From Rathayibacter rhapontici (GTDB lineage Bacteria > Actinomycetota > Actinomycetes > Actinomycetales > Microbacteriaceae): a stretch of DNA of 64,000 bases. The position numbers and the translations under genes were made by a program. The notes beneath the pieces are model-generated. The model had not been told where the DNA came from and did no database searches. It was given only the letters and a program-made list of their open reading frames with translations. Location of the stretch: the NCBI RefSeq assembly GCF_001995175.1, contig NZ_MUKN01000001.1, positions 1 through 64,000 of the forward strand, in the 5' to 3' direction. Position 1 is the stretch's first letter. Every line of letters starts with the position of its first letter. Positions 34,123 through 42,722 of the stretch are shown piece after piece.

Positions 34123-34977
34123 CTAGCGGGTGCCGGTCTCGTCGGTGGTCGTGGTGCGGGTGGTGGTCGGGTCGACGAGCTCGATCTCCTCGTGCGAGAC
34201 CTCCTCCTCCACGCGCTGCTGCTCGGTGACGGTCTCGGTGCCGAGGCTGACGCGCTCGACGGGGACGGTCTCCTTGGCGGTGACGACGCGCTCCTCGGTG
34301 AGGACCACCTCGTGCTCCTCCTCGCTGAGGTCCGGGCCCGCGAGGGCGTCGCCGGCGTTGGCCTCGGTGATCGGCTCGCGCGTCAGGGTGACCTCGTCGT
34401 GGCTGACCGGGACGGTCCGGGTGACCTGCTCGGTCACGATGTGCTTGCGCAGGCGGGCGCGGCCGGCCTCGACCGTCTCGGTGCCCACGCGCAGGCGCTC
34501 CTCGGAGCGCGTCATCGCGTCGTCGGTCGTGGGGCCGGAGGTGTCGTGGCCCTCCGTGCCGCGGCCGGTCGTGCCGCGGTCCGTCGTGTCGTGGCCGTCG
34601 GTCACGAAGTCGGTGGTCGAGCCGGTGTCGGCGTCCTGGTCGTAGAGCGGGCTCTCGGCGCGGGTGCCGCCGACTCCGTAGTAGGAGTACAGGGCCTGCT
34701 CGTCGTCGGCGGTCAGGGCGCCGTCGTCCTCGATGCGCGGAGCGTCCTTGACGAACGCCTTCTCGTAGGCGACGCGGACCACTCCGCCGTCGAACGACGC
34801 GTCGCTCAGCGGGGCGAACGACTCCGAGGAGCCGAAGAGACCGGTGCGGATGGTGACCCAGGTGGGCTGCTGGCTGGCGGTGTCGACGTAGACCTGGCCG
34901 ACGGTGCCGATCTTGGAGTCGTCGGTGCCGCGGACGTCGGCGCCGATCAGGTCGTCAACGGTGCTGCTGTCGATCAT
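34123..34977 (-). CDS. PRC-barrel plus DUF2382 stress protein
   Basis: A 284-residue protein: N-terminal PRC-barrel (about 1-90; 'DDLIGADVRGTDDSKIGTVG', 'VTIRTGLFGSSESFAPL'), an Asp/Thr-rich linker with repeated 'TDGHDTTDRGTTGRGTEGHD', then DUF2382 (about 160-275; 'ERLRVGTETVEAGRARLRKH', 'EVVLTEERVVTAKETVPVER'). Start ATG 34977. No export signal. Such proteins are often induced by desiccation or osmotic stress. Divergent from a TetR regulator with two operators in between, which probably repress it. Confidence 0.85.
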   Translation of the reverse strand: MIDSSTVDDLIGADVRGTDDSKIGTVGQVYVDTASQQPTWVTIRTGLFGSSESFAPLSDASFDGGVVRVAYEKAFVKDAPRIEDDGALTADDEQALYSYYGVGGTRAESPLYDQDADTGSTTDFVTDGHDTTDRGTTGRGTEGHDTSGPTTDDAMTRSEERLRVGTETVEAGRARLRKHIVTEQVTRTVPVSHDEVTLTREPITEANAGDALAGPDLSEEEHEVVLTEERVVTAKETVPVERVSLGTETVTEQQRVEEEVSHEEIELVDPTTTRTTTTDETGTR

Positions 34978-35131
34978 GGTGCACTCTCTTTCGCCGGGCA
35001 CTGGCCCGGATAGCGGTGACGGACGGACGAGCGGTCCGGACGCGCTCCCGGTCTGGGAGCGCTCTCCGATTCCCCGGAGGAACTGGACCGGCCGCGGAGC
35101 GAGCTCGTGCAGTCGCCCCGCTGGGAACGGA

Positions 35132-35168
35132 CTTACGGTGTAAGCCCTGGTGAACCTTACGGCGTAAG
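35132..35168. promoter_or_regulatory. Two TetR-type operators
   Basis: CTTACGGTGTAAG (35132-35144) and CTTACGGCGTAAG (35156-35168), 13-bp near-perfect palindromes 24 bp apart, upstream of the TetR gene and facing the PRC/DUF2382 gene. The layout is typical of TetR autoregulation with control of the divergent gene. Confidence 0.8.
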
Positions 35169-35250
35169 CGTCACTAGGGTGGAAGAGCTTGTGCGCCGCT
35201 CTCCGACCTGATATCCGGACCGCCTGGAGCCCCGCAGAGAGGTGTCATCC

Positions 35251-35967
35251 GTGGTCGATCACGCTCGAACGTCCCGATCCGGCTCGTCGGCGCCGCGGCT
35301 CAGCCGCGACCTGATCATCGACACCGCCCTCGCCCACATCGACCGATCGGGAGCCGAGGCCCTCTCGATGCGGTCGCTCGCGCAGGAGCTGGGCGTCGAG
35401 GCCATGTCGCTCTACCGCTACGTGCACGGCAAGGAGGACCTCCTCGAGGGCGTCATCGCCGTGCTGATGAAGGACCTCACTGCGACTCTCGCCGACGCGG
35501 ACGCCCAGCACTGGCAGGAGTTCCTGCAGACCGCCGCCCACGCGGTGCGCCGCATCGCGATCGACCACCCGAGGGCGTTCCCCCTGGTCGCGACCCGGCA
35601 CCCGGCTGCTCCCTGGCTGCGCCCGCCGCTGCGGAGCATCGAGGTCGTCGACACCTTCCTCACGACCCTGACGGCCAACGGCTTCACCGACGAGCAGGCC
35701 GTCGGCGCCTACCGCTCGTTCAGCAGCTTCCTGCTCGGCCAGCTGCTCCTGCAGTCCGCGGTCCTCGGCGCCGAGACGTCGCCGACCGACCTCCCGCTCG
35801 ACGAGGGCGACGCCGACATCCCGCAGCGGGACGGCAACCTCTCCCTCGACTCCGCGCCCGAGGTCCGGCGCCTGCGCACCCTGCTCAGCCAGGACCGCAG
35901 CACCGAGGAGTTCGAGATCTCCCTCGAGACCCTCCTCGACCGCCTCGACCTGCAGCTCTCGCAGTAG
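35251..35967 (+). CDS. TetR-family regulator (TetR_C-like)
   Basis: A 238-residue regulator. HTH at about residues 20-65 ('LIIDTALAHIDRSGAEALSM', 'SLAQELGVEAMSLYRYVHGK'), followed by an all-helical ligand domain of the class related to tetracycline repressor C-terminal domains ('HPRAFPLVATRHPAAPWLRP'). GTG 35251 is preferred with GAGAGG eight bases upstream; GTG 35242 would add three residues. The two palindromes upstream mark autoregulation and probable control of 34123-34977. Confidence 0.88.
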   Translation: MVDHARTSRSGSSAPRLSRDLIIDTALAHIDRSGAEALSMRSLAQELGVEAMSLYRYVHGKEDLLEGVIAVLMKDLTATLADADAQHWQEFLQTAAHAVRRIAIDHPRAFPLVATRHPAAPWLRPPLRSIEVVDTFLTTLTANGFTDEQAVGAYRSFSSFLLGQLLLQSAVLGAETSPTDLPLDEGDADIPQRDGNLSLDSAPEVRRLRTLLSQDRSTEEFEISLETLLDRLDLQLSQ

Positions 35968-35988
35968 GCTGGCGCCGCCCGCTCGCTC

Positions 35989-36114
35989 GCTGGTCGAGTA
36001 GCCCCGGAGGGGCCTATCGAGACCTGCCGGGCTCAGCAGATCGGGACCATGATCAGGTCTTCTGGAGAGTGTGGATCTCGATACGCCCGCTGCGCGGGCT
36101 ACTCGATCAGCAAG
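35989..36114. repeat. Two dispersed palindromic elements facing each other
   Basis: Units at 35989-36023 and 36074-36114 in opposite orientation between the TetR gene and the convergent GH127 gene. Confidence 0.72.
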
Positions 36115-36171
36115 CAGGCAGCCATTCGCATGAGGTGACTCCTCCTCGCAGAACCACCCGCATCGCGAGAA

Positions 36172-36214
36172 CCCGCCGGGGCGCGGATCACCCGAAGATC
36201 CGCGCCCCGGCGGG
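36172..36214 (-). terminator. Strong hairpin terminator after GH127 gene
   Basis: CCCGCCGGGGCGCGGAT (36172-36188) pairs perfectly with 36198-36214, 17 bp and a 9-nt loop, 18 nt past the stop at 36233. Confidence 0.8.
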
Positions 36215-36232
36215 CACGACAGTCCTACGCCC

Positions 36233-38134
36233 TCAGAGCGCGGGAGTCCAGATGCGCATCGTCGACGGCCCGCGGTTCGCCCAGGTGTAGTACGGCCGGA
36301 ACTCGACGTCGAAGCGCTGCTCCACGGAGACCGGAGCGGCCCCGTACGCCCACGCCTCCTCCTGCGCGCTCACCGCCGCGATCGCCGCGCGGGCGCCGCC
36401 GTCGGGCGCCGCGACCGGCTCCACCGAGCGGTCGATCGCGATGTGCTCGGTGTCGAGTCCGGCGGGCAGGTCGATCGACTCGACCGCCAGCACGAAGGGC
36501 CCGCGCTCGAGCGCGACCTGCCCGCGGACGGCGTCGATGCGCGGATGGGGCGTCACGAATCGCGCGGTCATCGGGAGCGACAGCCGCACGACCTCGCCCG
36601 CGCGGAAGGCGCGCCGTACGGTCACCGTGTCGCGCGACTCCTCGACCGGAGCGCCGTCGAGCAGCGCCGAGCCGCGGGCCCACGGCGGGATGCGCAGGGT
36701 GAGCGAGAACTCCGCGTCCTGCTCGATGCGCACCGCGATCGCCCCGTCGGCGGGGTACTCGGTCTCGACCTGCAGGGCGATGCCGCCGGTCTCGACCCGG
36801 TAGGCGCCGTACTGGTGCAGCTGCACCCCGTCGTCGTCGGCCGTCGCGAAGCCCAGCTCGACGCTCGCGAGCGTCCGCGCCGTGTTCGTCGGGCAGCAGG
36901 ACACCCAGAACCAGGGAGCCCGCAGGCTCGACTGCGCCCGGTCGGTCTCGACCGACTCGTCGGGCTCCACTCCGTCGACCCGCTGCTGCAGGGTGTTCGT
37001 GTAGAAGAAGGCGCGGCCGTCGGCGCGGGTCGCCGGCAGCACCGCGTTCAGCAGGGTCCGTTCGATCAGGTCGGCGCAGGCCGTGTCCCCCGAGCGCAGC
37101 AGCAGCCGCCAGCTGAGCATGTCGGAGGCGATGGCCGCGCAGGTCTCCGCGTAGGCGCGGTCCGAGGGCAGCTCGTAGTCGGCTCCGAACGCCTCGTCCT
37201 GGTGGTGCGAGCCCATGCCGCCCGTGATGTACGTGCGCCGCGCGACGGTGCTCGACCACTGGCGCCGCACGGCGTCCTCGAGCTCGGCGTCGCCGGTCTC
37301 GACCGCCACGTCGAGGGCCCCGGAGGCGAGGTACAGCGCGCGGACCGCGTGGCCGCGCAGGACATCCGCCTTGCGGACGGGGACGTCGTCCTGGAAGTAC
37401 TCCGGACCGAACTGCACGGCGCCGAGGGTGCCCGTGCCGCGGCGCTCGACGAAGAGGCGCGCGAGCTCGAGCCAGCGGCCGTCCCCCGTGGCTCGGGCGA
37501 ACTCGGCGAGCGCCGGCTCGATCTCGGGGTGCCCGCAGACCGCGACGCGCCCGCCGGGTCCGAACTCGCGCCAGACGTGCTCGGCCAGCCGCCGCGCCAC
37601 CGCGGGCAGCAGGTCGTCGTGCCCCGTGCGCAGCCGCGCCACGGCCGCCTGGATCAGGTGCCCGAACGAGTACAGCTCGTGCCCCCACTCCAGATTCGAG
37701 TACCGCGCGGGCTGCCCCTCGCGGCCGAAGCTCGTGTGCAGGTAGCCGTCCTCCTCCTGCGCCGCGGCGACCCGGGCGACGAGGGCGTCGTAGGAGGAGG
37801 CGAGCTCCGCGTCGTCCGACCGCCCCAGCTCCCAGGCCATCGCCTCGAGCAGCTTGTAGACCTCCGAGTCGACGAACTCGATGCCCGCGTGCCGGTTCCC
37901 GGCGGCGTCAGAGATCGTGCCGTCGGCCGCGCGGTCGAAGTTGCCGGCCCAGCCCACGCGCTCGATCCACGAGAGGCAGTGGCCGATCACGGCCTGCGCG
38001 CCGAGGTCCTGGTACTGCTTCCAGAAGCCGCCGGTCAGTCGGATCTCGTGCTGCCCGAGCGGGCGCAGCCGGCCGGAGCCGGGGGCGACCGGCCCGCCGA
38101 GGGCGGTGGTGGTCGCGGGGGACGTCGTGGTCAC
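36233..38134 (-). CDS. GH127-type beta-L-arabinofuranosidase
   Basis: A 633-residue cytoplasmic glycoside hydrolase of GH127 (DUF1680). Motifs: 'IRLTGGFWKQYQDLG' (N-terminal lid), 'YLHTSFGREGQPARYSNLEW', 'GHAVRALYLASGALDVAVET' and the zinc/nucleophile Cys motif 'VSCCPTNTARTLASVE'. Beta-rich C-terminal half. GH127 uses a Zn-coordinated Cys nucleophile to release L-arabinofuranose. No signal peptide, so it acts on imported oligosaccharides. GTG start with AGGAG upstream. Last gene after a binding protein and two permeases; expected substrate is an arabinose-containing plant oligosaccharide. Confidence 0.9.
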   Translation of the reverse strand: MTTTSPATTTALGGPVAPGSGRLRPLGQHEIRLTGGFWKQYQDLGAQAVIGHCLSWIERVGWAGNFDRAADGTISDAAGNRHAGIEFVDSEVYKLLEAMAWELGRSDDAELASSYDALVARVAAAQEEDGYLHTSFGREGQPARYSNLEWGHELYSFGHLIQAAVARLRTGHDDLLPAVARRLAEHVWREFGPGGRVAVCGHPEIEPALAEFARATGDGRWLELARLFVERRGTGTLGAVQFGPEYFQDDVPVRKADVLRGHAVRALYLASGALDVAVETGDAELEDAVRRQWSSTVARRTYITGGMGSHHQDEAFGADYELPSDRAYAETCAAIASDMLSWRLLLRSGDTACADLIERTLLNAVLPATRADGRAFFYTNTLQQRVDGVEPDESVETDRAQSSLRAPWFWVSCCPTNTARTLASVELGFATADDDGVQLHQYGAYRVETGGIALQVETEYPADGAIAVRIEQDAEFSLTLRIPPWARGSALLDGAPVEESRDTVTVRRAFRAGEVVRLSLPMTARFVTPHPRIDAVRGQVALERGPFVLAVESIDLPAGLDTEHIAIDRSVEPVAAPDGGARAAIAAVSAQEEAWAYGAAPVSVEQRFDVEFRPYYTWANRGPSTMRIWTPAL

Positions 38135-38156
38135 GGAGTTCTCCTAGGTGGAACGG

Positions 38157-38975
38157 TCAGTCCTTGACGGCGCCGGCGGTGACTCCTGCGGAGACGTAGC
38201 GCTGGGCGACGACGAGGAGCACGGCGGCGGGGAGGGAGGCGACGACGGCGGTCGCCATGATCGAGTTCCACTCCTGGTTGTTGTTGCCGATGTAGCGGTA
38301 GATGCCGAGCGTGATCGGCTGCAGATCGCCTCCGCTGTCGAGCGTCGAGGCGAAGACGAAGTCGGACCACGCCCAGAGGAACGCGAAGAGCGAGACGGTG
38401 ACGACGGAGTTGCGGCTGATCGGCATGACCACCGACGTGAAGGTGCGCCAGGCGCTCGCGCCGTCCATCCGCGCCGCCTGGGTCAGCTCGTCCGGGATCC
38501 CCGACATGAACGCGGTGAAGATCAGCACGCCGAACGGCACCGCGATCGTGGAGTCGGCGACGATCAGCCCGGCCACCGAGTTCAGGAGCCCGAGGTTGAG
38601 GTAGATGGCGTAGAAGCCCATCGCCATGATGATCGCCGGGATCATCTGCGCGATCAGCAGCACGAACGAGACCGCGTTCCCTCCGCGCGGCCGCAGCTTC
38701 GCCAGCGAGTAGGCGGCCGGAGCGGCGATGACGACCGTGAGCACGACCGTCCCGAGCCCGACGATCAGGCTCGTGCCGAGGAACGGCAACTGCTCGCGCA
38801 GCACCGCCTCGTAGCCCGTGAAGGTGGGCGAGAGCGGGAACCAGTCCGGCGGATCCTTGCGCATCGAGCCGGTCGGGGTGAGCGAGACGTTCACCATCCA
38901 GTAGACGGGGAACAGCATGATCCCGGTGAGCACGAGGCCGATCGCGGTCAGCCACCAGGGCCTGCGCGCGGTCAC
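38157..38975 (-). CDS. Sugar ABC transporter permease (MalG/AraQ type)
   Basis: A 272-residue permease, six helices from 'WWLTAIGLVLTGIMLFPVYW'; EAA loop 'QAARMDGASAWRTFTSVVMP'. GTG 38975 overlaps the partner's stop (GTGA). Part of the GH127-linked importer. Confidence 0.92.
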   Translation of the reverse strand: MTARRPWWLTAIGLVLTGIMLFPVYWMVNVSLTPTGSMRKDPPDWFPLSPTFTGYEAVLREQLPFLGTSLIVGLGTVVLTVVIAAPAAYSLAKLRPRGGNAVSFVLLIAQMIPAIIMAMGFYAIYLNLGLLNSVAGLIVADSTIAVPFGVLIFTAFMSGIPDELTQAARMDGASAWRTFTSVVMPISRNSVVTVSLFAFLWAWSDFVFASTLDSGGDLQPITLGIYRYIGNNNQEWNSIMATAVVASLPAAVLLVVAQRYVSAGVTAGAVKD

Positions 38976-39952
38976 GACTGCGCCTGCTTCCGCTGCACCC
39001 GGATGTAGACGACGCCGAAGGCGAGCGCCAGGAGGATCAGCAGGTTGCCGACGGCCGCCGCGGGTCCGAAGTCGGGCAGCATCGAGCCGAAGCCGAGCTG
39101 GTAGGTCCAGGTCGCGAGCGTGGTGGAGGAGTCGGCCGGGCCGCCCTTCGTCATGATCCAGATGATGTCGAACACCTTCAGCGTGTAGACGAGGCCGAGC
39201 AGGATCGTGATCGCCGAGACCGGCCGCAGCAGCGGCAGCGTGATGCGCCAGAACTGCTGGGCGCCGGTCGCGCCGTCGAGCGAGGCCGCCTCGTAGAGGT
39301 CCTGCGAGATGTTCTGCAGACCGGAGTAGAGGATCACGAGGTTGAACGGGATCCCGATCCAGATGTTGGCGATCAGCACCGCGATCAGCGAGGTCGACGG
39401 CGACGTGAGCCAGTTGATCTGCCCGATGCCGAACGACTCCAGGAACGCGTTGACGATGCCGGATTCGCTGTTCAGCATCCACGACCAGGTCGACGCCGAC
39501 ACGATCAGCGGCAGGAGCCACGGCACCAGGAACAGCGCCCGCAGCGTCGCCGAGAGCGGGAAAGTCCGGTAGAAGAAGACCGCCAGCGCGAGCCCGATCG
39601 AGAACTGGAACGCGATCGAGACGACCGTGAAGACGGCCGTGTGCAGGAGCGCCGGCCCGAAGGTCGCGTCCTGGAACACCCGGATGTAGTTGTCGAACCA
39701 GATGAACGCCGCGTCGCCCTGCACGAACGAGCGGACCGTGTAGTCCTTCAGGCTCAGCTCGAGGTTGCGGTAGAGCGGGAACGCGTAGAAGACGAGCAGG
39801 TAGGCGACCAGCGGAGCGAGGAACGCCCACGCGATCAGCCGGCTGCCCTCGAGGCGCGTGCGGCGCCGGGGCGGAGAGACGTCCGCGGGGGCGGCGTCCC
39901 TCCGCTCGCCCGCGCGCTGCAGCAGCCGGGCGGTCTCGGTGGTGGTGGTCAT
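38972..39952 (-). CDS. Sugar ABC transporter permease (MalF/AraP type)
   Basis: A 326-residue permease with a 35-residue basic N-terminus, six helices ('LIAWAFLAPLVAYLLVFYAF') and EAA loop 'EAASLDGATGAQQFWRITLP'. Follows the binding-protein gene by 57 nt and overlaps the next permease by 4 nt. Confidence 0.92.
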   Translation of the reverse strand: MTTTTETARLLQRAGERRDAAPADVSPPRRRTRLEGSRLIAWAFLAPLVAYLLVFYAFPLYRNLELSLKDYTVRSFVQGDAAFIWFDNYIRVFQDATFGPALLHTAVFTVVSIAFQFSIGLALAVFFYRTFPLSATLRALFLVPWLLPLIVSASTWSWMLNSESGIVNAFLESFGIGQINWLTSPSTSLIAVLIANIWIGIPFNLVILYSGLQNISQDLYEAASLDGATGAQQFWRITLPLLRPVSAITILLGLVYTLKVFDIIWIMTKGGPADSSTTLATWTYQLGFGSMLPDFGPAAAVGNLLILLALAFGVVYIRVQRKQAQS

Positions 39953-40009
39953 GATCTCTTCCCTCCGACGGCCGGGCCGGTGCGCGCGGCACCGGCCCGG
40001 CCCCTCCGG

Positions 40010-41263
40010 CTACTTCGTGGCGGACTCGGCCGCGGCCTGGGCGGCCTTCAGCGCGTCCTCGGGCGACTGCGCGCCGCTCAGCGCGTTCTGCACGGCCGAC
40101 CAGAGCTGCTCCGAGATCTGCGGGTACTTCGTGCCGAGATCGTCCGAGGTGCGGCCCTTGGCGGACTGCACCGCCTCGACCCAGGGCTCGAGATCGGCGT
40201 TCGCGGCGACCTGCGCGTCCTGGGCCTCGGCGGTCGGCGCGATGTACGAGAGCGTCGTGTCGGTCGTGACCAGGTTGTCGGTCGACGTCAGGCACTCCGC
40301 GATCGCCGCGGTGGTCTCGTAGCGCGACTCGTCGCTCTGCACCGGGAGGGTGAGGAACTCGCCTCCGGTCGGCGCCGGGGCGGATCCGCCGTCGATCGCG
40401 GGGATCGTGAGGATCCCGTAGTCGATGCCGGACGCCTTCGCGTTCGCGAGCTGCCAGGTGCCGTTCTCGCCGAACGCGAACTCGCCGGTCTCGAACTCCT
40501 GCCAGCTGGTGGTCTGCGTGTTGCCGATGACCGAGTTGGGCGCGTAGCCCTTCTCGACCCAGTCGGTCCAGAGCGAGACGGCCTGGACGGCCTCGGGCGA
40601 GTCGAGCTCGGTGAGCTCGGCGCCCGATCCCCAGAACCACGGGAGGAACTGGAAGCTCCCCTCCTCCGTGCCGATGCCCGAGAACGTGATGCCCTTGCCG
40701 CCCGAGGCGGTGACCTTCGCGAGCGCGTCGGTCAGGCTCGCCCAGTCAGTGACGGAGGCGATGTCGACGCCCGCCGCGGCGAGGACCGTCTTGTTGTAGT
40801 AGAGCGCGAGCGTGTTGGCCCCGATCGGCACGCCGAACGTGTCGCCGCCGGTCTGCCCCGCCGCGAGGATGTTCGCGTCGATGTCGCCGGTCTCGAGCCC
40901 GTTCTCGGCGGTGGTGGTCAGGATCCCCGACTCGGCCAGCGTCGAGACGACGGGGTTGTCGACGAGCAGGATGTCGGGCGAGTTCCCCTGCTGCCCCGCG
41001 AGCAGGGCCTTGTTGGTCAGGTCGGTGGTGTCGTAGCCGGTCCGCTCGACCGTCACGCCCGCCTCCGTGCCGCAGGCGTCGATGAGCTGAGCCCACTCGC
41101 TGCTCTCGTCGAACTGGGGGTAGGGGTCCCAGAACGTGTAGGTTCCTCCCGCGGCCGAGGTGGAGCCGCCCCCGGATCCTCCTGCGCAGCCGGTCAGTGC
41201 GGCCGCCGCCGCTCCCAGCGCGACGGCGGCGCTGAGGCCCCGTGCGTACTTCCTCGTCCTCAC
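40010..41263 (-). CDS. Sugar-binding lipoprotein of the GH127-linked importer
   Basis: A 417-residue family-1 solute-binding protein. The leader ends in 'AALTGC' (Cys 26) and a Gly/Ser linker. Motifs 'YTFWDPYPQFDESSEWAQLI', 'PIGANTLALYYNKTVLAAAG' and 'FAFGENGTWQLANAKASGID'. GTG 41263. First in the operon and divergent from a LacI regulator. Substrate probably an L-arabinose-containing oligosaccharide because of GH127. Confidence 0.92.
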   Translation of the reverse strand: MRTRKYARGLSAAVALGAAAAALTGCAGGSGGGSTSAAGGTYTFWDPYPQFDESSEWAQLIDACGTEAGVTVERTGYDTTDLTNKALLAGQQGNSPDILLVDNPVVSTLAESGILTTTAENGLETGDIDANILAAGQTGGDTFGVPIGANTLALYYNKTVLAAAGVDIASVTDWASLTDALAKVTASGGKGITFSGIGTEEGSFQFLPWFWGSGAELTELDSPEAVQAVSLWTDWVEKGYAPNSVIGNTQTTSWQEFETGEFAFGENGTWQLANAKASGIDYGILTIPAIDGGSAPAPTGGEFLTLPVQSDESRYETTAAIAECLTSTDNLVTTDTTLSYIAPTAEAQDAQVAANADLEPWVEAVQSAKGRTSDDLGTKYPQISEQLWSAVQNALSGAQSPEDALKAAQAAAESATK

Positions 41264-41316
41264 GGATGTTCCCTTCGTCGTTGACGGGTCCGTCCCGGTC
41301 CGCTCACCGCGGTACC

Positions 41317-41328
41317 GAAACTACTTTC
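41317..41328. promoter_or_regulatory. Candidate LacI-type operator
   Basis: GAAACTACTTTC has GAAA/TTTC arms in the 194-nt region between the divergent binding-protein and LacI genes. Flanking bases also mirror partly (CCGAAA...). The central bases are not a perfect dyad, so this is a weak prediction. Confidence 0.35.
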
Positions 41329-41457
41329 TGCGGGTTGAACCTACGCAGGCGGCCACCGGTCGTCAAGAGATCATTGCGTTTCGGTCTTTTCGGGTTTTCG
41401 CGGACTCGTGCGAGGATCGGGCGGAGCGCTCATCCGCGCCGCCGATCGGAGGACGCC

Positions 41458-42507
41458 GTGACCCCGCGCAAACCCACAGGCTCGATCACCCTGACCGACG
41501 TCGCCCGCGTCGCCGGCGTCTCGGTCGCCACAGCATCGAAGGCCCTGAACAACCGCGATCAGGTGCGCGCCGAGACCCGTCAGCGCGTCCTCGACGCCGC
41601 CGCCTCGCTGTCGTTCACCCCGAACCCGTTCGCCAAGGCCCTGAACTCGTCGCGCACCGGCACCATCGGCATGCTCACCAGCGACCTCGACAACCGCTTC
41701 GTGCTGCCGGTCCTCCTCGGCGCCGAAGACGCGTTCGGCGCCGGCTCCACCTCGGTCCTGCTCTGCGACGCCCGCGGCGACTCCATCCGCGAGCAGCACC
41801 ACATCAAGAACCTGCTCGCCAAGCGCGTCGACGGCATCGTCGTCCTCGGCCGCACCACCAACTCGCGCCCGTCGATCACGAGCACGATCCCGGTGCCCGT
41901 CGTCTACGCCTACGCCCCCTCGGAGGATCCCGCCGACTCCTCCTTCACGCCCGACAACGCGCAGGCCGGCGTCCTCGCCGCGAGTCATCTGCTCGACCGC
42001 GGCCGCCGCCGCATCGCCCTCATCAACGGCGAGCCCAGCTACGCGGCCGCCCGCGATCGCGCCGCGGGCGTGCAGCAGGCGCTGACGGAGGCGGGCCTGC
42101 CGCTGGTCGGCGGCGACGTGCTCTACGGCCAGTGGTCCGAGAGCTGGGGCCGGCAGTGCGCGGAGGAGCTCGTGAACGCGCACCCGGACCTCGACGCGAT
42201 CATCTGCGCGAGCGACCAGATCGCGCGCGGTGCGCTGGACCACCTGCGCGAGAGCGGGCGGCGGGTGCCGCGGGACCACCTGCGCGAGAGCGGGCGGCGG
42301 GTGCCGCGGGACGTGGCGGTCGTGGGCTTCGACAACTGGGATCTGCTCGTCGAGGCGGCGCGGCCGCCGCTCTCGAGCATCGACATGCAGCTCGAGACGC
42401 TGGGGCGCGCCGCGGCGGAGGAGCTGTCGCACGCGATCCGCGGCGGAGCGACGCCGGGCGTCCGGCGCATGCCGGTGCGGCTGGTACCGCGGGAGTCGTC
42501 GGCGTGA
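41458..42507 (+). CDS. LacI-family regulator with internal 12-residue duplication
   Basis: A 349-residue LacI regulator from GTG 41458 (GGAGGAC upstream). HTH 'TLTDVARVAGVSVATASKAL' at about residues 11-30, hinge 'FTPNPFAKALNSSRT', sugar-binding core 'DAIICASDQIARGALDHLRE' and 'VAVVGFDNWDLLVEAARPPL'. A perfect 36-bp tandem repeat (42238-42309) duplicates 'DHLRESGRRVPR' just before the conserved 'DVAVVGFDNW' strand, so the loop is 12 residues longer than in relatives. Divergent from the GH127 importer operon, its likely target. The insert could alter inducer response or be a recent slippage event. Confidence 0.88.
   Translation: MTPRKPTGSITLTDVARVAGVSVATASKALNNRDQVRAETRQRVLDAAASLSFTPNPFAKALNSSRTGTIGMLTSDLDNRFVLPVLLGAEDAFGAGSTSVLLCDARGDSIREQHHIKNLLAKRVDGIVVLGRTTNSRPSITSTIPVPVVYAYAPSEDPADSSFTPDNAQAGVLAASHLLDRGRRRIALINGEPSYAAARDRAAGVQQALTEAGLPLVGGDVLYGQWSESWGRQCAEELVNAHPDLDAIICASDQIARGALDHLRESGRRVPRDHLRESGRRVPRDVAVVGFDNWDLLVEAARPPLSSIDMQLETLGRAAAEELSHAIRGGATPGVRRMPVRLVPRESSA
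42238..42309. repeat. Perfect 36-bp in-frame tandem duplication inside lacI-type gene
   Basis: Two identical 36-bp units (42238-42273, 42274-42309) starting GACCACCTGCGCGAG. They encode 'DHLRESGRRVPR' twice. Perfect identity argues for recent origin or for an assembly artefact. Confidence 0.9.
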
Positions 42508-42722
42508 GGGGTGGGAGCCCGACGAGCACAGCCGCGTTCGTCGCCGGCGTTCCCTTCCGAGGGCAGCAGCTGTCATCCTCGACTGAGGACGTCTCTCGAT
42601 ATCGAGTGCTCGGTCAGCCTGGACGTGATCCCGTGCAGTCGCCGTAACGTCCACTGGGCACCCCTCCTCCCTCACTCGCCCATCCGGGACCGGCCCGGTG
42701 AGAGCCTGAAAGGCCTGAACGC

